From the NCBI GenBank assembly GCA_008360955.1, contig LUCM01000291.1, positions 55,825 through 119,824 on the forward strand: DNA of 64,000 nt, read 5' to 3'. Source of the DNA: Fasciolopsis buskii. Its lineage: Eukaryota; Platyhelminthes; Trematoda; Plagiorchiida; Fasciolidae. A program made the position numbers and the translations under genes. A model generated the notes under the pieces. That model saw only the letters and a list, made by a program, of their open reading frames with translations. It ran no database searches and was not told the DNA's origin. This document shows, piece after piece, positions 25,548-37,200 of the stretch (its first letter is position 1; the number at the start of each line of letters is the position of its first letter).

Positions 25548-25676
25548 CATTCCACGACCGATTACCAAGAACGGTGGTTGATGGCTGTACAAGTTGTCTG
25601 ATGTCACGTGAACTGGGCTCGTTTACTCGTGCTGATTTGTGACCCATTGGAATCAACGATTTCGAATCAAATACGC
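25548..25676 (-). CDS. Receptor gene, juxtamembrane extracellular exon
   Basis: A 129-nt exon with textbook borders: a pyrimidine tract CATCCTTTTTTTCTTCCTAG, then the exon, then AATG/GTGAGT. Phase 1 on both sides. It encodes VFDSKSLIPMGHKSARVNEP and continues through QPSTTVLGNRSWN (one N-R-S glycosylation site). The single G left at its 3' end joins CT of the next exon to give an Ala codon, leading directly into the transmembrane exon. It is hydrophilic and probably an extracellular linker. No domain recognised. Confidence 0.75.
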
Positions 25677-28600
25677 CTAGGAAGAAAAAAAGGATGAAGA
25701 GATAATAAGTGTAAGAAAGGGCAATCCAGCTTGTCAGAAGTGAGCAGTTCCTACCACAAGAAATTGGCAACAGGATCCAAAACCACAGCGAACTATCGAC
25801 GCTCACAGGAAAACCATCTGAGTTTTACGGGACAAGCGGGCATGGATTGATTTGTTCAGCCGTAAAAGTAATTTAACTCTGTGTGCCTCTTAAAATTCTT
25901 CCACTTTGAATTGCATCACTTAGCTGACCGTCCTGTGTTATTCTTTTGCCAGCTCCATCAGCCATTTTCGAAGGTAATCCCGACCAACTGTGCTCACCTA
26001 GTCCAAAGAAAATTTGTCTTCCGAATAATTTTATCTAAGAAAATACTGTACCTTTCACTCGCATCTGCCGTCAAAACTTGTGAAAGAGGTCAGCATTTTG
26101 ACTTAGTTTTACAAGTACCCATTTATTTCAAAGCAGAACGTGATGATATGTTCCAAATGTTTTGGGGGCACTACTTTGAGGAAGACCTGTCTGAAGCATC
26201 CATTTTAGTACTCACACGTATCCAGATTTTGATACAGGCATTCTGTTCCCATTCCAAGTCAAATTTTGGGTCTACGAATGCTCATACGTACTTAGAATGA
26301 TTCATTACTCGAAATTCATTGTTGCTTTGGCACAAGACCGGATGCATGCGCGTTGTGTACGTGTGTGGCACTTGACTCATTACTTGAAGTGGCCAGATGT
26401 AAATGTCTTGTCGAATGCGGACCCCACTTTTACACGGTACTCTGAGCTGCTTATGACGAACGTTTTGTGTCCTGTGATAGGTGGGGAAAAGTTCATGCGG
26501 CACTGGTCATTTGAGAAAGATAGTCAGAACGTGGACTTCTCGGGAAGAAAGTGAATGACACTTTTTTTGCCTTAAGGGCCCTTTAAAATGTTATGGCTTC
26601 AAGTCATTTGGTTTCGCTTCAAGACAAGCAAAATGATACTGTGGGCGAACGTTTCGTAGTTGAACTTGCTCTACAACTTAGGTTCACTAGGTCGAGTGTT
26701 ATTTTCTCCAAATGCTTACTGACATCTAGAATTTCAGGCTTATTAAGCTGCCTTTCAGGCAATTCTACAAACACCAAGTGGGAGCCCAATGAAGTAGGAG
26801 AGAAGTGATGAAGATCCGGAAGCCCCAAGTAATTTTCTTCGCTTGAAGATGTCAGTCTTGTGCGAAATACAAAAGCGAGTGGATGGATAGATGGACAATT
26901 CCTGTGATTTTCAATGTTCTGCTGAATAGGTATGCCACGCACTGACAGTGGTCATTTCCCGCATATCATTTTCGCTGTGAATGAACCGGATTATGGTTTC
27001 GATTTTTTCAACATAAGTTTGTTTCCTGCCCAAGCAATTTCGTTCAATGCTGGCCATGACTCTTTGCCGTCCAAGTTACTGTCAAACCTGATCCATGTAG
27101 AGGAGCTACACTAGACGAAAGTATCTGACCGCCCGCATGTGCGCGCTTAGAGGTACGCGTCATCATGGACCAATGCTTGGATAGGACATAAGGCCCTTTT
27201 TCATGAATCGTTTAAGACTCGGATATCATCAACTCACGCAATGAGGGATTTCGTATGCCAAACGATTTGTAAGTGAACATTCTTCATCGGTTACACTCTC
27301 AGAGTTAATTAGCACTTCGTTACTGCATTAGGTTCGATTAACACGAAATAGCTACCACATTTTACCCACGAAAACACAGAAGCACATGATGGAGTATACG
27401 TGAACAAGCAGACACACACACACACATGGAAAATCTCCTACATAAGTACAAGTTAAGGCTTTTTTCGTAGATAATAATTCATCCGTGACAAGCTCATTTT
27501 GCGCTTACGATCATTTTTACAAATCATAAATAAAAACGTCGGTGAAGGATAGAACAAGGGGATTAAATTTATTCATTCGATACTTTTTGACAAGTCGTGC
27601 ATTCAAGCTATGAAATGAATGTGGATCCAATATTCCTGGGCGTCACGATGGCAATGAATGACGTAACCCGTACATGATAACAATTATTTATGAATCTGCC
27701 AACCATAATGTCTCCCGGTGCCAAGTAGATTCATTTGGGAGGGATCTGCTCAGAGGTAGTAGAAGATTGACAGCGTTTGAGAGCCATCAGTTCACAGCAC
27801 ACAGTCCTATTGACTAAAATCCGTTGAGGCTTTCATAAGGGGCCTTATTATGGGGCATTGGATTGGGGATGACTTTTGTTACCAATGATGCAATACCGAC
27901 ACCACGGCAGTGCTTGTAGAAGTTGGAATTCCCCTCCTTTTGAGTGCCGTGAGAAACCATTCTCCAAAGAATTTCTAAGATAAACAAGTTTTGTTAATAT
28001 TCTTTCGAATTGGAACTCTGATTAATTGAATTTGACAAGTAACCGGTAGTTTGAATACTACTGTACAGTGAGTCAACGAAACTGGAGTTTTGGAGTCAGC
28101 AGATCAGAAGCGAAACAAATGACACATTTTGATTTGCACTGATAAAACTGAAAACAGAAGTTTGATAAAATGAGAGAAGAGGTTTTCGAGGCGGGCATAT
28201 TGGTGGGCATAATTATATTGTCATTATAGTTATTACATTTTTGATTCAAGTGAAAGCAACTTTTAGACTTTGGGAAGAGATTGGTCAATCAAACTGTCAA
28301 TGATTCCGGGTGTACACGAACAAGCACATAAGCCATACAAAATGTCAGTAGATCAGTAATTCAGCCAGTCACTCATCAAGGGTACTCATTAATTCATTGA
28401 TTCATTCTTTCATTCAATCAGTCAGTCAGTCAGTCATTCAATCAGTGATCAGATTCGTTTATTCTGTCAATCAATTAGTCATTTTGACAGTCCCTCAGTG
28501 ACAACAACCATTCATTTGTTCATTCACTCATTCAGTATTTCATCATGGTCAGTCAGTCAGCAAGTCAGTCAGCCAATCAGTCAATCAACCACCAAGTTCA

Positions 28601-28723
28601 ACTCAGCAGTTAGTCAAAAACAAAGTGACATTTCAGTCTCATTCAGTGAATTTTTATCTATTTCATTTGATTAGTTTGCTTTGGACAGACACTGGTTAGT
28701 TCTACGTTTTGAAATGTGCTCAC
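25677..28723 (-). other. Intron of the receptor gene
   Basis: Contains the (CAGT)n tract at its upstream end and a short (CA)n at 27414-27425. The 139-codon plus-strand ORF at 25881-26300 has no supporting splice sites or recognisable domain. Confidence 0.5.
28344..28652. repeat. Degenerate (CAGT)n/(TCAA)n tract
   Basis: Runs of CAGTCAGTCAGTCAGT interspersed with TCAT and TCAA variants in four-base register. Same family as the tracts at 51.1-51.9 and 52.5-52.7 kb. Confidence 0.9.
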
Positions 28724-28831
28724 CTTTTGGTTGACGCTGATTCTTTTTCCCTTTCGTCGGACTTCTACCAGTTGCATCCGCCTCGTCGGATTTATCTAAA
28801 CGCATATCAGTGACAATTGTTTCCATGGGAA
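28724..28831 (-). CDS. Receptor gene, extracellular linker exon
   Basis: A 108-nt exon, phase 1 on both sides, with acceptor TTTGATTTCAG and donor AAAAG/GTGAGC. It encodes PMETIVTDMRLDKSDEADAT followed by a basic GKKNQRQPK end. The final G joins GC of the exon at 25676 to make Gly. The internal ATG lies in a good context (CCCATGG), so it could alternatively be a first coding exon. The agreement of phases with both neighbours favours an internal exon. No domain recognised. Confidence 0.7.
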
Positions 28832-29300
28832 CTGAAATCAAATTGAAGTGGTTTTATAGCAAGCGGAAAGTACGGGTGGACTATGCTAGAAGAGCATATC
28901 ATTAGTGTATTCTTGATGGCAGAAGTCTGCCCAAAATCAAAGGCAGCATCTGCTTATACTCATTGTGAAATGTAATGCTTCCCTGCGCGAAATGTAGTCG
29001 TGAAAATCGCCAACCCCGTCCGAAAGCATCCAACTTCCCTCGGGGTTAGTACTTGATCTTCAATATTGTTGTAGCCAATGCAAAATATTTTCTTCTAATC
29101 CAATAGGCGTTAAAATTTCGAATATGACGCGTCGACAATTGAGTTAAACGGTCAATCAGTATGGCTAAGCCGAAAATCGACGAAAAGACTTATCATCATT
29201 CCTAAAAGGGATATCATCGATTTCTAGTAGAACATTTAACAATATGCTTGGTTCACTGTTCAAAGGTCAACTATTGTTGTGCATTTCGTGATAAATGGCG

Positions 29301-29752
29301 ATTACATCACTATATATATCTTGACAAAATATTTTCACTATGGGAAGGATTGGATTAGTCATATAAAAATATGGGTGGGGAGGAGATTTGTGGTGTTAAT
29401 TGTTTTGTTGTCTAGGGTTTGCATTGGGACGGAGGGTGGGCCAGGAGAGTTGAAGCTCAACCACAAATTGTTTTTGAGAAAAAAGTGGAAGATTGTGAAG
29501 ACGAATTGCGACAGCTTCCGCAGTGCTCAGGAGGCGACACTTTGCCAACCTGGATTGTTAACTTCTGACCTTATACAGGGTCCGGAAAGCTTGCGTCACA
29601 TTCACGGTGTGGTTAGTCTGTGCTAGATGTGAAACAACTGCGTTATTAAGTGACTTAATGGTTCCAGTGCCTAACCATGCCGGGTGGTATATGACTAATC
29701 CAATCCTTCCTATAGTGAAAATATTTTGTCAAGATATATATAGTGATGTAAT
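29301..29752. mobile_element. 452-bp MITE with 65-bp terminal inverted repeats
   Basis: The left end (29301-29365) reads ATTACATCACTATATATATC and continues through TTGACAAAATATTTTCACTA. The right end (29688-29752) is its reverse complement with a single mismatch in 65. A TA dinucleotide lies at each edge, as for Tc1/mariner-type target duplications, if the element starts at CATCAC. The interior (322 bp) is GC-richer than its surroundings and encodes no transposase. The 115-codon ORF across the left end is therefore artefactual. The sequence can fold into a long hairpin. Confidence 0.85.
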
Positions 29753-30824
29753 AGCATGAGTACGAATCACTGAAAACGAGCTTGTTCGCCAACTTGTTTT
29801 CTCAATGTGCTCAGTGGTACTTTTCAAGGAAATGGCGATTAGGTTATAGAAAACTGTTTGACCGATTCGCTTTTTGTTCAAACTATAATGGGAAATATTT
29901 CTACTACCGCATAGTACTTGCCAACTTCTACGGGCAAAAGTACGATGAGGATAGGAATGGACAACGTACAACCGGCATGCCGGGAGTTCTAGTGAGTGGG
30001 ATCCAACAATTTCAAATCCCAACCACAGCACGATACACCCTTTCAAACAACTACCTGTTTCACATTCGGTTTTTTCTAACTTTTATCTTCGGCCTATACA
30101 GACGAATCAGTTTCTACTAGGCGGTGAAATATGTGAAATTCATTTGTTTGAAACAGATCAGTCCTGAACTGTATTCCCGCACAGTCGGTGATTCGGCGAG
30201 AGCAGAAATTTGGCTAGATTAAGTACACATTGCCCAATCCTGTTGACAGGAGATCCATAAATTACCATCTATCTATTCGTTTTGAATTGTCCCTCTAACA
30301 GAAACAATTCATGCACACCTACATAACAGTCGGAAGGCAAAGAAACTGTGATACGCGAATAGCTTTTCCATTCCTCCCGTCAATGGTTAGTTGGTCGGGG
30401 AAAAAAGTGTCAAAAATTGTCGGTCCATATGTGCGCTTGATTTTTTCTTCCGCGGGTCTGAGGTTGAAATTGCGGTGATAACCCGTTCTGCCTTGGAGTT
30501 ATTTATCTTGACACGTCTAATTTGCCTCTGGACATATTATGTATCCATCTGTCTGACTGATTTGGGCACTGGTTCACCACTCGGACACTATTAAACTTAC
30601 GAGTTTCGAATGGATTGGCTAATCCCTCCTTTAGTCAGTTCACTGGATATGTTCTTTTTAACACCTACGCAACTACCGAGATGTTATTCCGCCTAATGTT
30701 TGTTTCGGATCGGAAACATGCCGTAAGTTGCTGCAAACCGTTCGGATTCAAAGAGTTCAAAGTGTGAAGATGCGTAAAATATTTAGCAATTCATTTATTT
30801 GAATTGATTACACTAGCTAGGATA

Positions 30825-30911
30825 TGTACGTATGTATGCAAGCTTGCATGCATCCATGTGTGTATGTATGCTTGTATGTAGGTAAGTGTATGTGCATATT
30901 TGCATGTATGC
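30825..30911. repeat. TGTATG/TGCATG microsatellite
   Basis: Imperfect alternation of TGTATG, GCATGCATCC and TGTGTG. It is the source of a low-complexity His/Thr/Tyr ORF on the minus strand. Confidence 0.8.
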
Positions 30912-30925
30912 AAAACTAAAATCAC

Positions 30926-30974
30926 CACCGTATCTTTCATATCGTCGAAGACGCTGCTGGCGAATCTGTGCCAA
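30926..30974 (-). CDS. Receptor gene, small exon (candidate)
   Basis: 46-49 nt. Acceptor GACAAATGCAG before 30974, phase 0 in. The donor is either TACG/GTGGTG (end 30929) or GGTG/GTGATT (end 30926). Both give phase 1 out and an in-frame join to the next exon. It encodes LAQIRQQRLRRYERY, strongly basic. Splice sites are weaker than in the neighbouring exons. The support is the phase agreement on both sides. Confidence 0.5.
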
Positions 30975-31122
30975 CTGCATTTGTCTACGTGCGAAACTTT
31001 GTACCTGGGACTTTTGTGAACCCTACCCGTTTGCCACGTAATAATCTCATGCCTCGACAATTTTCACATGCAGTTCTACACTCTGGAAGGTAATCATTTA
31101 TTGAAACTCGACAGCTTCTTAC

Positions 31123-31228
31123 CTGGCGCGATTTCTCACAAGTCGAGATCATGACTCGGCCGAACTTTTCACGATCATAATCAACTTTTTGTCCAAGTTT
31201 TGTCAAGGAGATGAGTGTCAGTTTTTTA
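31123..31228 (-). CDS. Receptor gene, extracellular exon (candidate)
   Basis: 106 nt, phase 2 in and phase 0 out. Acceptor TTGGCATTTCAG, donor CGCCAG/GTAAGA. It encodes KKLTLISLTKLGQKVDYDRE and continues KFGRVMISTCEKSRQ. Its 3' phase matches the small exon at 30974. The exon that should precede it (ending with two bases of a codon) was not found. No domain recognised. Confidence 0.55.
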
Positions 31229-31499
31229 CTGAAATGCCAACATCGGTCCACGCAGAACTCCATGCAGTTGCAAATGCATGCTCACAATAGACCAACAGAA
31301 ATAGTTTCAGCTTTAAACAAAAATCACATACAGCACACTCGGTAATAGTTAGTAGTTCAGATGAAACAGCAGTGCGCAGCCTCCATGACTTTCGCTAGTG
31401 AGCTGGGATATTGGTGTTGCATGGCATTTATATCACAAGCACATACGTAAGTACTCGTCTTTGAACGGGGTTATCTCATAAGATTCGATGGCTATTTAA

Positions 31500-31645
31500 C
31501 AAATGTACGTTATTTCGGATAAGAATTCACAGTCTTCCATTACTACCAATCGGGAAAGTGAGGGTAAGCTGGCAAACTTTGAACCCGGGACATTTACGCT
31601 CCAATGACAAGACTTCATCCATTTGACTACCACCGGTCTAAACAG
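31500..31645 (-). repeat. Possible tRNA-derived SINE
   Basis: Minus strand: CCGGTGGTAGTCAAATGGAT (A-box-like) near 31640 and GGGTTCAAAGTTTG (B-box-like) near 31580. One copy only in this window. Confidence 0.4.
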
Positions 31646-32044
31646 GACGTCGTTTGTCGGAATCGAGGCGGCTACCTTCCGCTAACCAAGAGATCAACCC
31701 ATTTGTTATTCTTCCAATTGTGAAGGTTGAATTATCACAGGTAATTTATACAGTTGGCTGCGTGATAAAAGTAATGTTTCAAAATCAGATAATTTCGGCA
31801 AAAGATGAAAGCACTAGGGCGGAAATGCAATGGCTTTCGCAAATCCTTCCATTTTGTGTTTGGGTGTGTGCATGTTCGTATTCGTGTACGTAGGTTTGAG
31901 CAAAACTCATACAACAGTCAACGTCACAAACTACACCGACATAACGATTATCACTAATTGACAACACTTTTTCCTGTATCTCTGTGATTACGCAATTGCT
32001 GTCTTTCCCTTATCGAAGGAAGTAAACTTTTCGGGCTGTTGTTG

Positions 32045-32555
32045 ATGTTTTCATGAAATAATTCACCATGTGCTATCATCGCCCAACTCACCATAAAGAA
32101 ACCATGGAAGCACTGTACAGCTGTTTCATCCTTGTTAGGAATCATCAGCGGTGCATATGGACCGCGCCCGAACTGGGACGGGAACGCGGGACGAACGATT
32201 CTGAGTCGAACGCCTTAGCCATTACGCTACCGGGCAGGCTCTGAACGGTTTGCTGAACTTCACCACATGATGTTGCACCTATCCGTCACTGATTTGCACG
32301 GTTACTGTCCGTTAGCTCAAGCGATCGACCCCTACTGATAGATGACTTCTCTGCAGGTAGCCTTAGTACGACGAAGGCTTTGGATATGACCTACAGAGCT
32401 TGATTACTTGGTACATTCGCGTCCCAGTTCGGGCGCGGTGTATATGCACTGCTGATGATTCCAAACAAGGATGAAATAGCTGTACAGTGCTTCCACGGTT
32501 TCTTTATGGTGAGTTGGGCGATGGTATCACATGGTGAATTATTTCATGAAAACAT
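32045..32555. mobile_element. Head-to-head SINE foldback, locus 1
   Basis: Two 136-bp arms (32045-32180 and 32420-32555) are inverted copies of one SINE body (CAGTTCGGGCGCG...ATGAAAACAT). Inside, directly next to the left arm on the minus strand, lies a tRNA-like head at 32181-32246 with TAGCGTAATGGCTAAGGCG as A box and GCGTTCCCGTCC as decayed B box. A further module (32266-32412) follows before the right arm. Compare locus 2 at 51932-52453. Confidence 0.75.
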
Positions 32556-33939
32556 TTAATCTCCTACTACGAAAATGTTGTTGATATCTCGGATTTGTTT
32601 TCTCCCAGGTACAAACGCTCGCTATTCTGGCCAGCAGAACTGACCCACCGAATCAGAAGGTAACCCGTTCATTCACTACTCTCATGGTGCAAAGCGATTT
32701 CACACGTGCGAACGTAAACACGGGCTGTCAACACACGCATATATCCCGTGTGTCTGACTGCGGGAATCATTCGAAATAGAGCGCTCGTGAAAGGGGAAAC
32801 TGGTTGCACTCAAAAGGTTGCCGAAGTGGGGTGAGGACTGTTTGCAATATTTCTCATCATAGAAGGAAGTTACCAAACGTAGGCATCACCAAAACCAGCT
32901 GAACGGCATGGGAAAGTTTTAAGAGAAAATACACATGAAGCTAGGAGAAATTTGGAAGTTAATTTATTTGTCAAATTGGCCGAAAAAGCCAAATGTTGGC
33001 TAGGTTTGATGATATGAAAGAGAAAAATTTTAGAAGCAATGCTTGTGAACTGCTCTGAAGCCCAAGTTTGCCGTGCATCGCAACAAGATGGGTCGTTTTT
33101 GGTGACCTTCATTCCAGCGTTATTTCATATGGGCTCCACAAAACACGCATGATAATGATGCGACATTGCGTGTTTGTTTGGAAGCTCGGACATCATATCA
33201 TTTCCCTCATGGAATTGCACGGCCCCGAAAGTGTGATCATCAAGTAAGAATATGATACAGGACCACTTGAATACTGCTAAGTCTTTAGCTGGAGTTGAGC
33301 TCGTGGATTCACACATGGTAGATGTAACGTTTGCTGTGAACGAAACGCAGGCAATGCCGAGCTAATGAAATCTTCCTCTCTATTAGGTCATAACCATTCA
33401 TAAACACGCACATCTATGCATGTGTATATAAGTACAAAACAGTGCAGCATTTTGATTTCATAGTCCGTGGTAACCAAACACAGCAGGGCCACCAATTAGC
33501 AAAGGAGATTTAACTGGCCTAATCCTACGTTCAGTCCGTGGTGTCAGTTAGTCCACATTTAAAAGATTATTAGGAAATAATCAAGTCTAAGTGATTCATT
33601 AGACATTTTTGTCAAGCATGGATTCACAAAGTCAACCCCTTCGTATATTTGGTAGCTTTCAGGACTGATAATCACAAACGCGCTAAAATCTCCCATACAG
33701 AAATTTTGCTTTCCAGAATGCTTGTCCAATTAACCTATCGGTTTTGCCGTGGAAATCTTTTCAGAATGGTTCAAGAGTCTGAATCAAAGACCCTCCTGCT
33801 TGGCTCTTTTGAGGAGTTTGTTAGTGTACTTAAAGATTGGCCTTTTGTATCGATATTTCCATCATTCTACTTGAATCCAAATTTATAAACCGCGTGTTTT
33901 TGGCCAACACCTACTGCCAGAAGCTTAGAACTCCTAGAA

Positions 33940-34400
33940 GCATGCTGTCACTAAAGAATTTAACAGTCGGATCTTAAGTTCCCAAAACATTTCCAAACTC
34001 TGGAACGATTAGCTTTACTATAAGCAAAATATCCCGGGAAGCGGTTTTCGAAAAACTCGAAAAATCTCAGGTGTAAAAAGACTAACTGTTCTGATAACTT
34101 CCCCCAAGACGTTCTCAAGCATTGTACACAAGGAATCACTAATACTGAAGGGACTGTTAAGCCAATGCTTAGACTGCCATGTAATTCCGGATTGTTTGAG
34201 AGCTGCTTCGGCTATACCTGTGTCCAAAAAATGCAAAGCCAAGTTCCATCTGCAATTCCTTGACTTTAAAACTTCTTTGAAAAGCTATTACTCCAGGAAC
34301 TCTCTACAAATCTAGTACTACATGATCTGTCTCAGTTTTCATACCGTCGTCCTTTTATCTATCCTGGATGCCATTGCTTCCCCAACTTATGATATTCTGT
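33940..34400 (+). pseudogene. CR1/jockey-like reverse transcriptase relic
   Basis: Frame-shifted pieces on the plus strand read KISREAVFEKLEKSQV (34025), DNFPQDVLKHCTQGITNT (34096), LRAASAIPVSKKCKAKFHLQ (34198) and FEKLLLQELSTNLVLHDLSQ (34272). In order and spacing these resemble the segment of CR1/jockey-type RTs from the 'K-S-x-G-x-D-x-I-P' region to the region before the conserved GF. It is distinct from the RTE-like family of the left part. Heavily decayed. The reverse-strand 74-codon ORF here is a shadow. Confidence 0.5.
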
Positions 34401-35317
34401 CCTCATCGGACAGGAAATCAAAGAGCATCCGAAATTGTTCCCCAGGTTAGAGTGACACGTTCTACAGTTTCAACCATCAGGAACTTATTCAAATTCTTTC
34501 GAACCATTATATTCAGCTCTCAGTCATTAAGCAAGACGAATTTCCAAATAGACAAAAGTTTACGGAACTCGAGGGAAAAATCTCTTCCTTTTATGCTTAC
34601 AAGATTAAAGTCGTCCGCCCATTTTATTCTTGACATACACTCGTTGTATGCCTGCTAAGGACAGTTCTTTTACCTGGAACTTGGCCGGGGTTACCTTCAA
34701 CTTTCAATCCAGCCTCTCTTACCTATTAGCTGCGAACATTTCTGCAGCTTACCCTTGAGAAATGTTTTTCTTCTCTCGAAGAAGTTTGAAGTACACGAAT
34801 ATTGTTGAATACTTTGTTGATATTAATTTAGAAAACAGCCATTTTGGGTCAAACGTCTACTAAGCAAATTGAAATTAGAGTAAGTTACAATTCGTACTGG
34901 TTTGATCATATTATTTATTCTTCCAGTAAGAAGGGAAAGATTACTTTACTACGCAGTACTCCTCAGAGCAAAATACGCATATGTGGATTTTATCAAACGT
35001 TCCGTTTTTACTGGTAAATTACATTTTTGGATGTATTTCCTTGCTTGTCATTTCTGGGCTGTTAATTGTAGACTTCATCATAATTAGAAGGTCACTCAGT
35101 CAAGTGTCCTAAGAAAATGAATTACAGTCAGACGTATTAACGTACTTCATCGTATGCCACCACAACAAACCTGCCAGATGTTCTCGAGGCTAATACTTAA
35201 TGTCCCTGACACCCACTCCAGAAGAGCTTTAACAGTTGTATCTTTTCGAATACTTCATTTATTGATGAAACAATAATGCACATCATTGTTTCAGGAATGG
35301 GGATACCACCAACAAAA

Positions 35318-35512
35318 GGGTTGTTAAGTGAGGAGGCCGGCAGTGGCCAAACAGATAAGGTCGTGGCGTTTGGACGTGGAGGTCGCGGGTTCGAATCCCA
35401 CCGCCGTTCAACTTCATCACCTGGCAGCGCTCTGATGACCGCGGCCCCCTTCCTAAAAAATGATGTTCACTGTTATTTCATTAATAAAGGAAGCAAAAGG
35501 TAAAAGATAAAA
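35318..35512 (+). repeat. tRNA-derived SINE, family A
   Basis: tRNA-like head with GAGGCCGGCAGTGGCCAAAC and a perfect B box GGTTCGAATCC at 35388-35398. The body is CACCTGGCAGCGCTCTGATG, and the 3' end TTTCATTAATAAAGGAAGC runs into an A-rich AAAAGATAAAAGAAAG tail. The 3' end is shared with the minus-strand copy at 43440-43592. Transcription would use the internal pol III promoter. Confidence 0.8.
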
Positions 35513-35517
35513 GAAAG

Positions 35518-35630
35518 TTGACCGGATGGTAAGAATTCGAACCCGCGCGAACTTTGCGCCGGAAATCCACGAACCTGGCCGCCGGACCACCTCCTCCGTG
35601 CGCCATAAGTACAAACTGATTCACGAGCGT
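35518..35630 (-). repeat. tRNA-like SINE head, tail-to-tail with family A
   Basis: On the minus strand GCGCACGGAGGAGGTGGTCC is followed by CGGGTTCGAATTC, a near-perfect B box. It sits directly downstream of the family A SINE in the opposite orientation. The right boundary is uncertain. Confidence 0.55.
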
Positions 35631-37008
35631 ACTTCTACCTAAAGTGTCCAACTTTCTGCACCTTGACCGTTTCCGAATTGTTTCTTTTGATACGCTGAGT
35701 GAACCATTGTTGTTTTTAGCCTGAAATAAAGAAATGTTTCTATTTTCGAACATACTCTTCCTAATTTATATTGTGTCACCAGTATCGCCTCTGACTGCTT
35801 ATGTGTCGCCGAATATTCACGCAAATGGGTACCAAAAACAGTCATTTTGTTTGACTTCGTTTGATTAATGACTACGAGGTTAGCAAAGCAGAGTTAGCAA
35901 AATCGAAGTTCCGGAAGTTGATCATCGGCAGATGGAGCTTGATGTTATCAAATAGGGATTTGTCGAATGCTTACTTTCGTGACATGTTAAGGCTGCAGCT
36001 GTTCCGACAATGCATGTCGGCAGGAGCAAACGAGTAATCAGCTTTGCCATCGTTAGCCATCCCTAGGAGTGATGCGTTTTCGGTTGACACAGATCCAGCT
36101 GCACCATAAATCAACTAGTTAGCTGGGACGAATGTGTCCTGGTACTGGCATCCTGAACTGTGGAGCTCTTCACATTCTTGTTCGGTATCCTTTTGGTATC
36201 AGGTCATCCATCATCTAACATTCAACTGTTGTACCAGTGGATCCTAGAACGGGCCTTCTAAAGAGGTGACCTTTTCTAATTGGTGAACAGATTTGCCGGG
36301 TCAGAAGTGAGTTGGGTGAAACTTAAAAATCGAAATCTGATGGTGGCTGTTTCGTACACAACCTCTTTGTCTGTGGAATGACCGGAGTTCATAACTGACT
36401 TCTCCCATATTGTCATATTAATGAGATTCAAATGCAAAATTTCTGGACAGTCACAACAAACGAAGATTTAACAGCGCTGCACAGAATCTCCCGACCATGT
36501 AGGTCGATTTTTTCTGCAATAATTTTCATATAAACTATCAAACAACAAAGCATGCTGGAAGCTGTGAAACAGTAACTGATCTTTGCCTATAAGAACGATC
36601 TCTACCATCATTCCGTGGTTGAGTAGAGTGCAACTCAATGTTCGTGATGTGGATGCGAGTTTTGAGTTCGGCATGATGAACTAACGATCGGAGTGCATTA
36701 AGAATGATCGTCTTGCTAAGCCGTCAGCGATTTGATTGCTTTCTTATTCACAGTTGATTTCCGTTCGAAAATTTACTCACTTTGGGTTTCCGTAAGACGG
36801 CATCCGAAAAATTTTGATCGAGAGTTAAAAATTCATGGTGGAAAAGTTAGTATACATTGTTGAAGCATCTGGTGCATGCACATATAAACGTAGGTACTGC
36901 ACTAATTTCTAGTCAGATATCTCAGTTAATCCCCTCAGTTATAATTTCGAAAATGGGCATTTATTTAAGCTATATAAACGTCAAGTTTACTAGCTCGTTT
37001 GTATTTAT

Positions 37009-37080
37009 GCATATATATATATGCATGATTGCATGAATGCACGCGTGTGTGTGTATGTGTGTATGTGTGTGTGTGCATAC
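37009..37080. repeat. (TA)n and (GT)n microsatellite
   Basis: ATATATATATATGCATGATT followed by alternating GTGTGT and GTATGT to GTGCATAC. Confidence 0.9.
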
Positions 37081-37133
37081 GAAGGACCATGCATATCAAC
37101 ATTGCATTTTTTCCAACGACTCTAAATAATTTC

Positions 37134-37200
37134 TCACGTAGAATGACTTCCTGACACTTTTTCTTCCTTCATTTTTGATGACTGGTGTTTTCAGCAGACA
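37134..37200 (-). CDS. Weak exon candidate
   Basis: A good acceptor (TTGCTTCCACTCTACGCCTG, then ACTGGCAG) and donor TAC/GTGAGA enclose 67 nt that stay open only in the frame TCLLKTPVIKNEGRKSVRKS. Phase 2 in, phase 0 out. It could be one of the missing receptor exons, but neither side's phase matches a called exon. Confidence 0.3.

Larger units (their letters stand above)
28832..30925 (-). other. Intron of the receptor gene, hosting a MITE
   Basis: Apart from the MITE at 29301-29752 and the TGTATG-rich microsatellite near 30825, nothing is recognised. The 105- and 112-codon ORFs at 29729-30120 are opposite-strand overlaps that begin inside the MITE end. Confidence 0.5.

Noticed and set aside
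25881..26300. 139-codon plus-strand ORF
   Set aside because: Lies inside the receptor intron on the other strand, lacks splice sites and any domain.
28344..28652. CRISPR-like array or minisatellite
   Set aside because: Period is four bases with no spacers; a simple degenerate microsatellite.
29279..29626. 115-codon plus-strand ORF
   Set aside because: It runs through the left inverted repeat and interior of the MITE.
35388..35398. Possible functional tRNA gene (perfect B box)
   Set aside because: The sequence around it cannot form a full cloverleaf with a 7-bp acceptor stem and continues into a SINE body shared with another locus.
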